Of a stretch of DNA of 64,000 nucleotides, positions 28,314-37,446 are shown piece after piece (position 1 is the first letter of the stretch; each line of letters starts with the position of its first letter). The notes under the pieces were generated by a model. That model did no database searches. It had not been told where the DNA came from and saw only the letters and a program-made list of their open reading frames with translations. The DNA is from Natronolimnohabitans innermongolicus JCM 12255 (lineage in GTDB: Archaea > Halobacteriota > Halobacteria > Halobacteriales > Natrialbaceae), in contig NZ_AOHZ01000014.1 of NCBI RefSeq assembly GCF_000337215.1, forward strand, positions 37,535 to 101,534, given 5' to 3'. Position numbers and translations under genes: made by a program.

Positions 28314-28527
28314 CGACCGCCGACACCGCTTTCTCGATTCGTCGACGCCCGACGCGTAGCGTCCGCTCTTTCGAACGATCTGGCGCTCGACGACGGCGCT
28401 CTCGAGTCTCGGCATCTCTCGCGACCGGAGTGTGAACACCGCCCGCTGGGGACCCCTACGCGCGGTGACAGGCGACGGGACGGATCAACATCCATTTAGT
28501 TTCGCTGCCCAGTTATCCGACGAGTCT

Positions 28528-30105
28528 ATGAGCACAGCGGGGGACAGCCCGGGAGACCGGGACGCTGGCGGCGGCGCGGACCGCGAGGCCAGCGACGATA
28601 TCGAGTACGGAATCGGCGACAAACCGCCGGTGGGCGAATCGGCGGTGCTGGGGATTCAACACTACCTGACGATGGTGGGGGCGAACATCGCGGTGCCGCT
28701 GATTCTGGCCGAGGCGATGGGGATGCCAAGCGACGTGCAGGCGCAGTTCATCGGCACCTTCTTCGTCGTTTCGGGGATCGCGACGCTCGCCCAGACGACG
28801 TTCGGGAATCGGTATCCGATCGTCCAGGGGGCGCCGTTCTCGATGCTCGCGCCGGCGCTCGCCATCATCGCCGTGGTCACGGCCGGCGGCGTCGGCACCG
28901 GAGACAACTGGGAGGCGGCCCTCCTACAGTTACAGGGAGCGATTATCGTCGCCGCGACGGTCCAGGTCGCGATGGGATACTTCGGCCTCGTCGGGAAGCT
29001 TCGACGGTTCCTTTCGCCGGTCGTCATCGCCCCGACGATCGCCCTGATCGGGCTCTCGCTGTTCGACGCCGATCAGGTGACGACGACGGACCAGAGCTGG
29101 GTGTTGCTCGGTCTGACGCTCGGCCTCATCCTGCTGTTCTCGCAGTACCTCGACCTCAAACACCGGGCGTTCAGACTGTATCCGGTCATCCTCGGCATCG
29201 GAATCGCCTGGCTCGCGGCGGCGACGCTCTCGATCGGCGGCGTATTCGGGAGCGGTCATCCCGGGTACGTCTCGCTCGGCGACGTCACCGACACGTCACT
29301 CTTGCTCCCGATCCACCCCTTCCAGTGGGGGCTGCCCGAGTTCACGACGGCGTTCATCGTCGGGATGTTCGCCGGCGTCCTCGCCTCGATCGTCGAGAGC
29401 ATCGGCGACTACTACGCCGTCGCGAACATGACCGGCGCCGCCGCCCCGAGCGAACGCCGAATCAACCACGGGATCGGGATGGAGGGACTGATGAACGTCT
29501 TCTCCGGCGTGATGGGCTCGAGCGGCTCGACCTCCTACTCCGAGAACATCGGCGCGATCGGCCTGACCGGCGTCGCCTCCCGATACGTCGTCCAGATCGG
29601 CGCCGTGATCATGCTCGTCTTCGGCTTCATCGGCTACTTCGGCCAGCTGATCGCGACCATTCCGGACCCGATCGTCGGCGGGCTCTTCATCGCCATGTTC
29701 GCCCAGATCGTCGCCGTCGGCGTCGGAACGCTCAAACACGTCGATCTCACCGCCTCGCGGAACACCTTCGTCATCGGCTTCGCGCTGTTCGTCGGATTGG
29801 CCGTGCCGGCCTACATGGGCAACTTCGAAAGCACGCTCGCGTTTCGGGATGCGATCGGCCTCGAGGCCGCGCTCGCGGCCTATCCGGAGTGGATCGAGAC
29901 GCCCGCGGAGGCGGTCGTCGACATCGTCTTCATCATCGGCTCGACGGGGATGGCGATCGGCGGACTCGCCGCGCTGATCCTCGACAACACGATTCCGGGG
30001 ACCCGCAAGGAGCGCGGCCTCGCCCAGTGGGACCGGATCACCGAAGACGAGTCCGAGTTCGACGCGTTCTGGGAGCGCTGGACGGGGACCGACCGGGAGA
30101 ACTGA
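28528..30105 (+). CDS. Uracil/xanthine permease (NCS2 family)
   Basis: A 525-residue nucleobase carrier with about 14 helices. NCS2 marks are LGIQHYLTMVGANIAVPLIL, GAPFSMLAPALAI, AGVLASIVESIGDYYAVA and SYSENIGAIGLTGVASRYV (the QN/NEN-type transport motif). It brings uracil, xanthine or a related base in with protons or sodium. The ATG at 28528 (MSTAGDSP) follows a 96-base in-frame extension that lacks family likeness. It is monocistronic. Confidence 0.9.
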   Translation: MSTAGDSPGDRDAGGGADREASDDIEYGIGDKPPVGESAVLGIQHYLTMVGANIAVPLILAEAMGMPSDVQAQFIGTFFVVSGIATLAQTTFGNRYPIVQGAPFSMLAPALAIIAVVTAGGVGTGDNWEAALLQLQGAIIVAATVQVAMGYFGLVGKLRRFLSPVVIAPTIALIGLSLFDADQVTTTDQSWVLLGLTLGLILLFSQYLDLKHRAFRLYPVILGIGIAWLAAATLSIGGVFGSGHPGYVSLGDVTDTSLLLPIHPFQWGLPEFTTAFIVGMFAGVLASIVESIGDYYAVANMTGAAAPSERRINHGIGMEGLMNVFSGVMGSSGSTSYSENIGAIGLTGVASRYVVQIGAVIMLVFGFIGYFGQLIATIPDPIVGGLFIAMFAQIVAVGVGTLKHVDLTASRNTFVIGFALFVGLAVPAYMGNFESTLAFRDAIGLEAALAAYPEWIETPAEAVVDIVFIIGSTGMAIGGLAALILDNTIPGTRKERGLAQWDRITEDESEFDAFWERWTGTDREN

Positions 30106-30206
30106 AACTGACTCGAGTTCGGTTCTGGTGCTGTTCTGATCGGGTTCGGTTTTTCGCGGTCGTATCGTGTCGTCTCGTACCGCACCGTATCCGAGCGTCG
30201 TTTCGG

Positions 30207-30413
30207 TTACCCCTCGAGGACGCCGTCACTGTCGTCACCGCCGTCGTCGCCGTCGAGGGCCGCTTCGATGCGGTACAGAATCCGGCAAATCGCGAGCAGC
30301 GTCAGCGCGATGATGGCGAGGAGGACGTCGCTGAAAAGGTAGCCGTAGCCGAGTACGAGGAGTCCGAACGGGACGCCGAGCGTTGCGACCCAGTCCGTCT
30401 GCGAAGTAGTCAT
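30207..30413 (-). CDS. Small membrane protein
   Basis: A 68-residue protein with two membrane segments (about residues 10-28 and 30-46: LGVPFGLLVLGYGYLF, VLLAIIALTLLAICRIL) and an acidic tail. Divergent from the alpha/beta hydrolase gene at 30499, with an 85-base shared promoter region. Function unknown. Confidence 0.65.
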   Translation of the reverse strand: MTTSQTDWVATLGVPFGLLVLGYGYLFSDVLLAIIALTLLAICRILYRIEAALDGDDGGDDSDGVLEG

Positions 30414-30498
30414 ACGTGAAACACATATCAGAATCGGATAATTCTTTCGTCCAGTGCAACCCCGTAGGCTATCCCCTCGCCCGTCTTACTGGACGTCG

Positions 30499-31326
30499 AT
30501 GGCAGAACTCCCTCTCGACGACGGCACGCTCTGGTACGAGAGCCGCGGCGACGGTCGGCCGCTCGTGTTCATCCACGGCGGCTGGATGAACGGCGAGGCC
30601 TGGGCCCCGCAGGTCGAACGCTTCGCCGACGAGTACGAGGTGATCACGTTCGACGTCCGCGGCCACGGCAAAACGGGCGCGACGGCGGTCGACCGATACA
30701 CGATCGACCTGTTCGCGGACGACCTCGAGGCCCTGCTGGCCCACCTCGACCGCGACGAGGCGCCCGTTCTCTGCGGGCTCTCGCTGGGTTCGATGGTCGT
30801 CCAGGAGTTCGTGGACCGCCACCCGGACCGTGCTGCGGGAGCGATCCTCGGCGGCGCCGTTCGCTCGATGCCGCCGGTGGAGCTCCCGCCAGGAACGAAA
30901 CCGTTCGTCTCGCCGATGCCGGCGCTTGCGACCACACTGTCGCTTTCGGGGCCCGCGACGACGTTCCGAACGATGTTGTCCTCGATCCGAGCGACGACAG
31001 GGGAGGAGTGGCTCACCGTCGATCCCGACGTTCGGTCGCAGGCGATGGACGCCGTCCGACAGGTCGAACGCCGGGAGTTCCGGAAAGTCTTCGGCGCGCT
31101 CTACCGCTACGAGCCGACCGACCTCTCGCACGTCGAGACGCCGACGCTGATCGTCCACGGCGAACAGGAGGCGCCGCTGGTCAAGCGACAGGGCCGTCGA
31201 CTTGCCGACGAAATCGAACGCGGTGACCTCCTCGAGTTCGACGAGTCGGGCCACCTCGTCAACCTCGATCGGCCGAATTCGTTCAATCACGCGGCCGAGA
31301 CGTTCCTCGAGCGGACGGCCACGTAG
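30499..31326 (+). CDS. Alpha/beta hydrolase (esterase/haloperoxidase type)
   Basis: A 275-residue hydrolase: oxyanion-hole FIHGGWMNGEAW, TFDVRGHGKTG, nucleophile elbow CGLSLGSMV (Ser about 96), the acid region TLIVHGEQEAP and the late His in DESGHLVNLDRP. This is the alpha/beta-hydrolase-1 family; substrate unknown. The ATG at 30499 (MAELPLDDG) is preferred to one 45 bases upstream. Confidence 0.85.
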   Translation: MAELPLDDGTLWYESRGDGRPLVFIHGGWMNGEAWAPQVERFADEYEVITFDVRGHGKTGATAVDRYTIDLFADDLEALLAHLDRDEAPVLCGLSLGSMVVQEFVDRHPDRAAGAILGGAVRSMPPVELPPGTKPFVSPMPALATTLSLSGPATTFRTMLSSIRATTGEEWLTVDPDVRSQAMDAVRQVERREFRKVFGALYRYEPTDLSHVETPTLIVHGEQEAPLVKRQGRRLADEIERGDLLEFDESGHLVNLDRPNSFNHAAETFLERTAT

Positions 31327-31449
31327 TCGTCGGGCCAGCGAGTGACAGACGCCACCACCGCCTTCGACTCGAGTCACGTCGCGGAGACGGACGGTATTGA
31401 GCTGCTGGCGGCTCGGATCGAACCGACGCCGCCAACCCAATGTGATTTG

Positions 31450-31471
31450 GCAACGACACGAAGGTCGTTGC
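31450..31471. other. Short perfect hairpin upstream of the maoC-like gene
   Basis: GCAACGAC and GTCGTTGC form an 8-bp perfect stem around a 6-base loop, 62 bases before the ATG at 31533. It may be an operator or a terminator of the preceding gene. Confidence 0.35.
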
Positions 31472-31532
31472 GTGCGAATGCGTATCGTGGGTCGACCGAA
31501 CTCGAACGTCGACCCATACGAGACACAATGCT

Positions 31533-32237
31533 ATGAGCAGTAACTGTCCGGATTCCGACGTCACCGACGGAGCGGTATTACCGAACGAACAGTGGTCGAG
31601 CGTTTCGAGACACGTCGCAAACAGCTACGTCGAAGCGAACAACGCGCTGCTCGCTGCGATGGGGTTTTCGCCGTCGGCCGAGGCCGCGGGCGAGGGGACG
31701 GGTGACGAACCGCGAACGAAAACGACGTCGACGGTCGACCCGCCGGTCACCGAAGTCGCCTTCGGCGACGAGACGTGGCTGATGGAGCGGTCGACGGACG
31801 CGTACGACGACCTCGGCGTCGGTGATTACGTCCGATTTTCCAAGCCAATCGAGGCGACCGACGTCTCCGCGTTCGCACAGGTTTCCGGCGACACCAACCG
31901 ACTCCACCTCGCCGAGACGTTCGCCGAAGCCACCCAGTTCGACGGCCGGATCGCCCACGGCACGCTCGTCGCGGGGACGATCAGCGCCGCCCTGGCCCGA
32001 TTCCCCGGGCTCACGGTCTACCTCTCACAAGACCTCGAGTTCCAGGCGCCCGTCGAAATCGGCGAGACGGTGACGGCCACCTGCGAAATCGTCGAAGCAC
32101 TGGGCGACACGCGATACCGGCTCCACACGACCGTCGAGAACGCCGACGAGACGACCGTCATCGACGGCGAAGCGGTCGTCGTCATCGACGAGGCGCCGTC
32201 GCCCGGCGACGACGACGCGGACTCGAGTCCGGACTGA
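31533..32237 (+). CDS. MaoC family (R)-enoyl-CoA hydratase-like protein
   Basis: A 234-residue protein. Residues ~90-215 are a hot-dog MaoC domain with the hydratase-2 motif AQVSGDTNRLHLAETFAEA (catalytic Asp and His) and FDGRIAHGTLVAGTISAAL. The N-terminal ~85 residues are an unrelated helical/acidic extension (SVSRHVANSYVEANNALLAA). Such proteins hydrate enoyl-CoA and can feed polyhydroxyalkanoate synthesis. No phaC, phaE or phasin gene is nearby, so that role is unproven. Confidence 0.85.
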   Translation: MSSNCPDSDVTDGAVLPNEQWSSVSRHVANSYVEANNALLAAMGFSPSAEAAGEGTGDEPRTKTTSTVDPPVTEVAFGDETWLMERSTDAYDDLGVGDYVRFSKPIEATDVSAFAQVSGDTNRLHLAETFAEATQFDGRIAHGTLVAGTISAALARFPGLTVYLSQDLEFQAPVEIGETVTATCEIVEALGDTRYRLHTTVENADETTVIDGEAVVVIDEAPSPGDDDADSSPD

Positions 32238-32305
32238 GGCCGATCTCGCGGGACCAAAACACGTTGGAGCAACGGTGATGGCCGCGCCAGTCTAGTTCAC
32301 ACGTA

Positions 32306-32545
32306 ATGAGCTGGTCAGAATCGGAGTCGAGGATCGTCGCGGTGTGTCGCGCCTGCGAATCGGTGTTCGTCTCCGAACAGCGGCCGGACGGGACGATCAG
32401 ACCGATCGGCGTCTCGGAGGAGTGTACCTGCGGTAACGGCGACTTCAAACGCGTCGCTCCGTCGGGAGACGGCGAAACGCCCGGCACGGACGACGACCCG
32501 TCGGAGCGATCCGCCTCGTCGATGGTTCGCCCGCCGTCGGACTGA
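32306..32545 (+). CDS. Small cysteine-rich (zinc-ribbon-like) protein
   Basis: A 79-residue protein with two cysteine pairs, VCRACESV and ECTCGNGDF, spaced as a zinc ribbon, and a disordered acidic tail. Haloarchaeal genomes hold many such small zinc proteins with unknown function. It follows the maoC-like gene by 68 bases. Confidence 0.7.
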   Translation: MSWSESESRIVAVCRACESVFVSEQRPDGTIRPIGVSEECTCGNGDFKRVAPSGDGETPGTDDDPSERSASSMVRPPSD

Positions 32546-32842
32546 ACACTCACGACCGACCGCGGGACCCAGCCGCTGCATTTCTCGCTCGACGGCGTAA
32601 CCGAGGTCGATCACTGGATCCCTCGAGCGTGACACACTCGCTACCGCTGGGTCCCGCGCTACCGTCGAGTCGCGAGAGCGCTCCGGTCAGTGCGACCGAG
32701 AGTGGCCGAATCCGCCAGGTGACAACGTTTTACTATAGTGGCGTGGTACCACCCAGCATTCTTGTGCGACGGGTCGAAACGCTCGTCGCGCGAGCGACTG
32801 GCGATGGATCGCCGATTCGAACGTCGCCTCGGTACCCGCACT

Positions 32843-32977
32843 ATGACGCCGCCACCCGAACCGATGCTCGCGTTCGCGACGACCGCATCGCTCCTCTACA
32901 CGGCGCTGTGGTGGTTCTGGTGGACCGCGTTCGCGGACCCCGGCGTCGAACTCCAGTACTCCGAACGGGAGTCGTGA
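32843..32977 (+). CDS. Very small membrane protein (tentative)
   Basis: A 44-residue product from ATG 32843, or 57 residues from ATG 32804. One membrane helix, LAFATTASLLYTALWWFWWT, with five tryptophans near its end, then a short charged tail. The ACTATAGTGG box at about 32731 would fit a promoter. Coding is supported only by the clean helix. Confidence 0.45.
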   Translation: MTPPPEPMLAFATTASLLYTALWWFWWTAFADPGVELQYSERES

Positions 32978-33013
32978 GTCCGTCGACCGGAGCTAGCGGC
33001 CGACGGCCCCCGA

Positions 33014-34177
33014 CTACCCCGTATCGTGTTCTGCGAACGTCAGACACCAGTCGTCGGGGTCGGAGAGACAGTTCCCGTCGACGAGCCAGTGTTCGGGCCC
33101 GGTCTCCTCGTCCAGCACGCAGACGCCGTGAACGGTCGGCGTCTCGACCAGCGACAGCGGAGGCGCGTCGTTGCTTCGGAAGCCGTACGCGGAGAGCACC
33201 GACTGCGGAACCGAGTCCGACGGCGCGACGACCAGCGCCGCGTCGTCGTTGACCTCGAGAATCGATTCGAGGACGGGCCCGAACGCCGCCGCTCGAGCCC
33301 GATTCGAGACGAGCGGGACGACGTCGGTGAGTCGCGTTACAGTCGCACCGTTCATCCGCCGGGTTCCCGTCACCACCGCGACGATCGGCGAGCCGTCGTA
33401 CCGGCCGACGAACGTCTCGTACTCCCAGTAGGGGTTGCCAAAGCGCCACTCGTAGAACGTCTCGTCGCGCAGCAGGTGGAACGCGTCGGGAACCGCGCGG
33501 CGATAGAGGGTCGCGAGCGTCGCCGCCGGAATCGCGCCGGTCCGCTCGACGTCGATCGCGGATCGATCGAACGTCGAGGAACGGCGGCGGGCGACAGCCG
33601 CCAGATAGCCGCGCGCGAGGCGTTCCGTCCCGCGGTCGAGCAGTGGTTCGGCCGGCCCCGCTCGCTCGGCGTCGATCAGCGCAGCGGGCCGCTGGACGCG
33701 GTAGTACAGTTCCTGGTGTTGCACCTGTCGCCAGCCGTAATTCTCCCACGTCGTCTGCGTGAGTTCGTTCGGAAAATCGAAGACGAGGTCGATACCCTCG
33801 TCGTCGAGGCGCTCGAGCGCCAACTCGAGGATCTGCGTGAACAGTCCCCGTTTCTGATGGGCCGGGCGCACGGCGGCGTCACACGGCTGGACGACGCGCC
33901 TGTCCGTCTCGCCCGTGTACAACGACAGGATCCAGAAGCCGCTCGCGCCGACGACCGTTCCCTCGTACTCGGCGACGTAGATCGGGACGTCCTCGACGTA
34001 CGGATTCGTTTCGTACTTCCAGGCGAGCCACGCACTCGAGAGGTCGGGATCGAGCACGTCCTGATAGAGGGCGATCAGGTCGTCGCGATCCGAGTCGCGA
34101 TACTGTCGAACGGTGTACTCGTCGCCGCCGCTCTCGTACCGTTTCTGATACGAAGGGCGCCGCGTCCAACTGAACAT
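33014..34177 (-). CDS. GNAT family N-acetyltransferase
   Basis: A 387-residue protein. The N-terminal ~160 residues form a GNAT domain: TVRQYRDSDRDDLIALYQDV, VAEYEGTVVGASGFW, and the acetyl-CoA loop AVRPAHQKRGLFTQILELAL. The C-terminal half resembles a second, degenerate GNAT-like domain, as in the Eis-type or mycothiol-synthase-like group. The acceptor is unknown. It is monocistronic and convergent with the small membrane-protein gene. Confidence 0.82.
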   Translation of the reverse strand: MFSWTRRPSYQKRYESGGDEYTVRQYRDSDRDDLIALYQDVLDPDLSSAWLAWKYETNPYVEDVPIYVAEYEGTVVGASGFWILSLYTGETDRRVVQPCDAAVRPAHQKRGLFTQILELALERLDDEGIDLVFDFPNELTQTTWENYGWRQVQHQELYYRVQRPAALIDAERAGPAEPLLDRGTERLARGYLAAVARRRSSTFDRSAIDVERTGAIPAATLATLYRRAVPDAFHLLRDETFYEWRFGNPYWEYETFVGRYDGSPIVAVVTGTRRMNGATVTRLTDVVPLVSNRARAAAFGPVLESILEVNDDAALVVAPSDSVPQSVLSAYGFRSNDAPPLSLVETPTVHGVCVLDEETGPEHWLVDGNCLSDPDDWCLTFAEHDTG

Positions 34178-34374
34178 ATTCCGATCATCGACCGAGTGGG
34201 CATAGTAATCGAGACCTTATTTCAGCGATTTTCGCTCGTCGAATTGATGTCAAACAATACACATTTAGGGGCGAAAACAGCGGAACAGGCGGAGCCGATT
34301 GGATGACCGGCGCGCTCTCACGCGCTGCGAGTGCGAGGGAAAAGCCTACATACGTTCCCGGTGGCGTTCTGACC

Positions 34375-34629
34375 GTGACATCACTCGCCCCGCTGTTCGC
34401 TCCGATCCCCGGCGGCCCTGAGCTGCTGATCATCGTCGGGATCGCGATCTTGCTCTTCGGCGCACAGAAAATCCCGAAGCTCGCCCGCTCGATCGGCGAG
34501 TCCACCGGCGAATTCAAGAAAGGACAGGCGAAAGTCGAGAACGAACTCGAGGAGCTTCGCGACCCGACCACCGAGGTCGACTCGAGCGCCGAGACCCAGC
34601 CGGCCACCGAGGCCCAACCCGAATCGTAA
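34375..34629 (+). CDS. tatA: Twin-arginine translocase subunit TatA
   Basis: An 84-residue TatA/E protein from a GTG start: short outer N-tail, one helix PELLIIVGIAILLFGAQKIP, the amphipathic helix KLARSIGESTGEFKKGQAKV and an acidic tail. TatA forms the pore that exports folded twin-arginine proteins. An ATG at 34303 would add 24 residues that no TatA has. Several Tat signals occur in this window (26956, 49194, 52101). Confidence 0.9.
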   Translation: MTSLAPLFAPIPGGPELLIIVGIAILLFGAQKIPKLARSIGESTGEFKKGQAKVENELEELRDPTTEVDSSAETQPATEAQPES

Positions 34630-34894
34630 CGACTCGCTTCGACTCCCATCGGCTACCTCCCTTTTGTGACAGTTCGCTCCGTAGTGTCATCAGTTTCCTC
34701 GAGCGCGTGGATTCGGTGTGCCCACTCGCCCGGTCGCCGTCGCCGTGCGTCGCTCGAGCCCCGATTGCGGGCCGGCGCCGACGGCTCTGTGGGGTGTGGT
34801 TCGAATGCTGGTAGTGTGTCGTAGACGCCGTCGGCCCCGGCTCTCCGCCGCGACTCGAGTGGCGAGGGAGTCGACTCGAGGCCGGCGTGTCTCG

Positions 34895-35047
34895 TTACTC
34901 GAAGGACGGGCGCGGATAGATGCGACACCCACAGGGCGAGACGACGCCGACCGTCGGGCCGAGGACCATCGTGGTCGCTCGAGGGCCGTCGCACTTCGGG
35001 CAGGTCGGCCGCGCGGACGCGTCGTCTGTGGTCGGTGGTTTCGTCAT
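34895..35047 (-). CDS. 50-residue zinc-finger protein
   Basis: A short gene below usual length limits. The product opens MTKPPTTDD and has a four-cysteine zinc motif, TCPKCDGPR and SPCGCRIYPRP, around a short hydrophobic strand ATTMVLGPTVGVV. ATG to TAA is uninterrupted and the acidic start and Cys pairs are typical of haloarchaeal micro-zinc proteins. Function unknown; possibly nucleic-acid or protein binding. Confidence 0.65.
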   Translation of the reverse strand: MTKPPTTDDASARPTCPKCDGPRATTMVLGPTVGVVSPCGCRIYPRPSFE

Positions 35048-35416
35048 GTGGATGTCGGCTGGATTGGCTCGATGCGGGCGGTTCGGCGGTCGTTCGGGAC
35101 GTTTTCAGCACATACCCGGCGACTGTTCGAGAGCGTGCTCTGTTCAGTTTACTGTGCTGTAATGGCTTATATCTACTGCAAATCAAATAGAATAGAGAAC
35201 AGCGCTCGGAAACCGGTCCCTCAGGCTACTGTGGCCACATGGACCGCGGCCGCAGTCGATCTTTTGACGCAGCTCCCGAAATTCGAATTACTCGGGGTAT
35301 TGACGACCCCATCGGCGAGAGCGAACGAACCGAGCACGGGCACTCCGAAAATCGACGACAGGACGTGTGCCCTGAATCGTTCCGCACCGAACGTCCCCCT
35401 GCCCACGACCGTCGGT
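35048..35416. other. Intergenic region with an AT-rich island
   Basis: 369 bases without a confident gene. An unusually AT-rich patch at about 35160-35205 (TTATATCTACTGCAAATC and following) probably holds the promoter of the 50-residue gene. Below 35417, one minus-strand frame stays open to 35221 with a hydrophobic stretch (VLSSIFGVPVLGSFAL), which might be a decayed gene end. Confidence 0.35.
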
Positions 35417-36484
35417 TCAACGAAGCAGCCCCTCGATATTTCGATACCGAATATCCGCCCACGCATCGAGCTCGAGGTCGAATTCGTCGAACAGATCGAG
35501 GTGTGGAATCGCCTGGTCGGGAAAGAGGTAGTCGCTCCCGAACACGATCTGGTCGTGGTGTGCCTCGAGAAACGCCTGTCCGGCCTCGCGGTCGCGCGTG
35601 AGCGCGTTCCAGCCCGCCAGCGTCGAAATGTCGCCGTAGACGTTATCGTACTCTGTGAGCAGGTCCCAGATTCGGCCGCGTGAGGTGATCTCCCCCTCCG
35701 GAATGTCGCCGAGATCGGCCGGCTCGACGTCCCCGTCAATGTGCGCCCACCAGCCGTGGGCGTGGGCGACGAAGTCGACGTCCGGATACGAGGCGAGGAC
35801 GTCCTCGAGACGCGGGAGACCGACGTCGTCCGTCATCGTGTGCTGGTCGGTGTGGAAGATGATCGGAAGCCCGTAGTCGCCACAGCGTTCGTACAGCGGC
35901 TCGAGGCGGTCGTCGTCGATGTCCATTTCGACTTTGAGCTCGCCGAACCCGCGGGCACCGCGCTCGATGTAACGCTCGAGCAGTTCGGTCGCGGTTTCCC
36001 AGTCGTCGACGTCCCACGGATCGATCGAACAGAACGGCACGAGTCGGTCGGGGTACGCCTCGACCTCCTCGAGCACCCAGGGCGTCGGCACCTGGACCGG
36101 GAAGCTCTCGGGCGAATCGAACGGGAGGACGACCGCCCGATCGACGCCGACGGCGTCCATCCAGTCGACGAGTTGCGCCGCCGAGAGCGGCTCGCGACCT
36201 CGCGCTCCGGCCGGCGTGATGTGCGTGTGAGCGTCGAACAGCGGAAGGTCGTCGACGTCGTCCGGCCCGCCGTCGTCCGACGCCGCTGTCGACCCGTCGG
36301 AACCGGTGTCGGGAGACGCGAACCCGGAGGTGGTTGCAGAGAGGCCACCGTACCCGCCCACGAACGCGAGATACCGTCGCCGCGTCGAAGTCGTCCCTCC
36401 GTGCGGTGCGTCATTGGCGTCCGATTCGCTCGAGCCAGAACCGCGAGCGGACGAGTCGTCGGAAGATGACGACGAGCGAGACAT
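35417..36484 (-). CDS. Amidohydrolase-family protein with Tat-like N-terminus
   Basis: A 355-residue TIM-barrel hydrolase: DLPLFDAHTHITPAG (HxH metal site, about 83-85), LPIIFHTDQHTM, DFVAHAHGWWAH and IVFGSDYLFPDQ (final Asp). This is the amidohydrolase-2/decarboxylase-like family. A serine- and acidic-rich leader is followed by TSTRRRYLAFVGGYGGLSA, resembling a twin-arginine signal, so the enzyme may act outside the cell. Substrate unknown. Confidence 0.82.
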   Translation of the reverse strand: MSRSSSSSDDSSARGSGSSESDANDAPHGGTTSTRRRYLAFVGGYGGLSATTSGFASPDTGSDGSTAASDDGGPDDVDDLPLFDAHTHITPAGARGREPLSAAQLVDWMDAVGVDRAVVLPFDSPESFPVQVPTPWVLEEVEAYPDRLVPFCSIDPWDVDDWETATELLERYIERGARGFGELKVEMDIDDDRLEPLYERCGDYGLPIIFHTDQHTMTDDVGLPRLEDVLASYPDVDFVAHAHGWWAHIDGDVEPADLGDIPEGEITSRGRIWDLLTEYDNVYGDISTLAGWNALTRDREAGQAFLEAHHDQIVFGSDYLFPDQAIPHLDLFDEFDLELDAWADIRYRNIEGLLR

Positions 36485-36807
36485 ATGCTATCGTTCCACA
36501 GTACGGCGGATAGTACTATTCCATGACACCCAACAGGTCGGTCGCTCGGTGGACGGTACTCGTCGCCGACTCGCGTTTTGCTCGCGTTGCCGTCGCGTCG
36601 AGTACCCGGTTGGCGGTTGGTATCTCGATGGAGTGGTTCGCTCGAGCGGGAGTTGGACGCCTGTTATCACTTCTCGAACGTTCAACCGGCCTCGAGGAAC
36701 GTGCTGCAGGATTTGAACCACGCGAACGCCTCGCTTCACTCGGCGTTCTCTATTTCAAATCCTTTGCGGACATGATTCGCTCCTCACGTCCGTTCGTCGC
36801 AAAATCA
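36485..36807. other. Intergenic region with a partial tRNA copy
   Basis: No credible gene in 323 bases. The only recognisable item is the tRNA 3'-end duplicate at 36703-36719. Weak open frames here have no family-like content. Confidence 0.4.
36703..36719 (-). repeat. Duplicated 3' fragment of tRNA-Arg (possible att remnant)
   Basis: GCTGCAGGATTTGAACC matches the T-arm of the neighbouring tRNA-Arg (36813-36829) at 17 of 17 bases and lies 93 bases beyond the tRNA 3' end. Integrases that use tRNA genes leave such copies. Confidence 0.6.
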
Positions 36808-36882
36808 TGGGCGCTGCAGGATTTGAACCCGCGACAGCTTGGTCCGAAGCCAAGTACTCTGTCCAGACTGAGCTAAGCGCCC
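36808..36882 (-). tRNA. tRNA-Arg (anticodon UCG)
   Basis: A complete cloverleaf: acceptor GGGCGCT paired with AGCGCCC plus an A discriminator, D-arm GCTC...GAGT, anticodon stem CTTGG/CCAAG enclosing CTTCGGA (anticodon UCG, reading CGA), and T-arm GCGGG TTCAAAT CCTGC. No intron and no encoded CCA. Confidence 0.95.
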
Positions 36883-37039
36883 TCACTACTGAATTTCCGT
36901 CGGTCCCGTATAAGTCACTCGATTTGCACCGGTTGCGACAGACTTCGACACACCGGCGTGATGACCATCTTTCTGCTGTTCTCAGGTGATGAAAATTGCC
37001 GCCCGGGGTCTTTGTCGTCGATGACGAAAGAGCACCTGC

Positions 37040-37222
37040 ATGACGGTGAACGAAGCCCCGATCCCGGACGACGGTCGGACCGCAGACGCACCGCTGGAGT
37101 TGCTCACGGACGACGAGGACATCTGGACGGCCGTCCCGGCCGACGCCGAGGGCGACGACCGCGTGAGCAAGTGGCTCTCGATCGAGGTCGGTGCGCTCTG
37201 TGACCTCGAGGAGTGGCGCTAG
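37040..37222 (+). CDS. Small conserved haloarchaeal protein (possibly DUF7511 type)
   Basis: A 60-residue acidic protein: LELLTDDEDIWTAVPADAEG, then DDRVSKWLSIEVGALCDLEE. The ending with a lone Cys before LEEWR is typical of a common haloarchaeal micro-protein family of unknown function. It stands between the tRNA and the prenyltransferase gene. Confidence 0.75.
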   Translation: MTVNEAPIPDDGRTADAPLELLTDDEDIWTAVPADAEGDDRVSKWLSIEVGALCDLEEWR

Positions 37223-37446
37223 ACTCGGCGACGGGAGTGACAGCCACGGCCAGCACCTGATCGGGCGATGACTACGGGGGCGGGGAACAGTCTCGAGGCC
37301 GCACATCGACGAGCGGACATCCGATGACCGAGCCGGATCGCGGAACTCGAGGCCACAATTTTGCGGTATCTCGACCGGAACAGTCACACTCGAGTGACAG
37401 GTATCGGATCGTACCGTTTATCCACCAGCGCTGACCACTCACGCCC

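Noticed and set aside
32546..32803. Possible gene at the start of the frame covering 32629-33252
   Set aside because: The predicted protein is Arg/Ser/Pro-rich with no motif and overlaps the GNAT gene in antisense.
36755..37387. 210-codon minus-strand frame over the tRNA gene
   Set aside because: It runs through the tRNA and the small acidic gene; content is typical of non-coding GC-rich frames.
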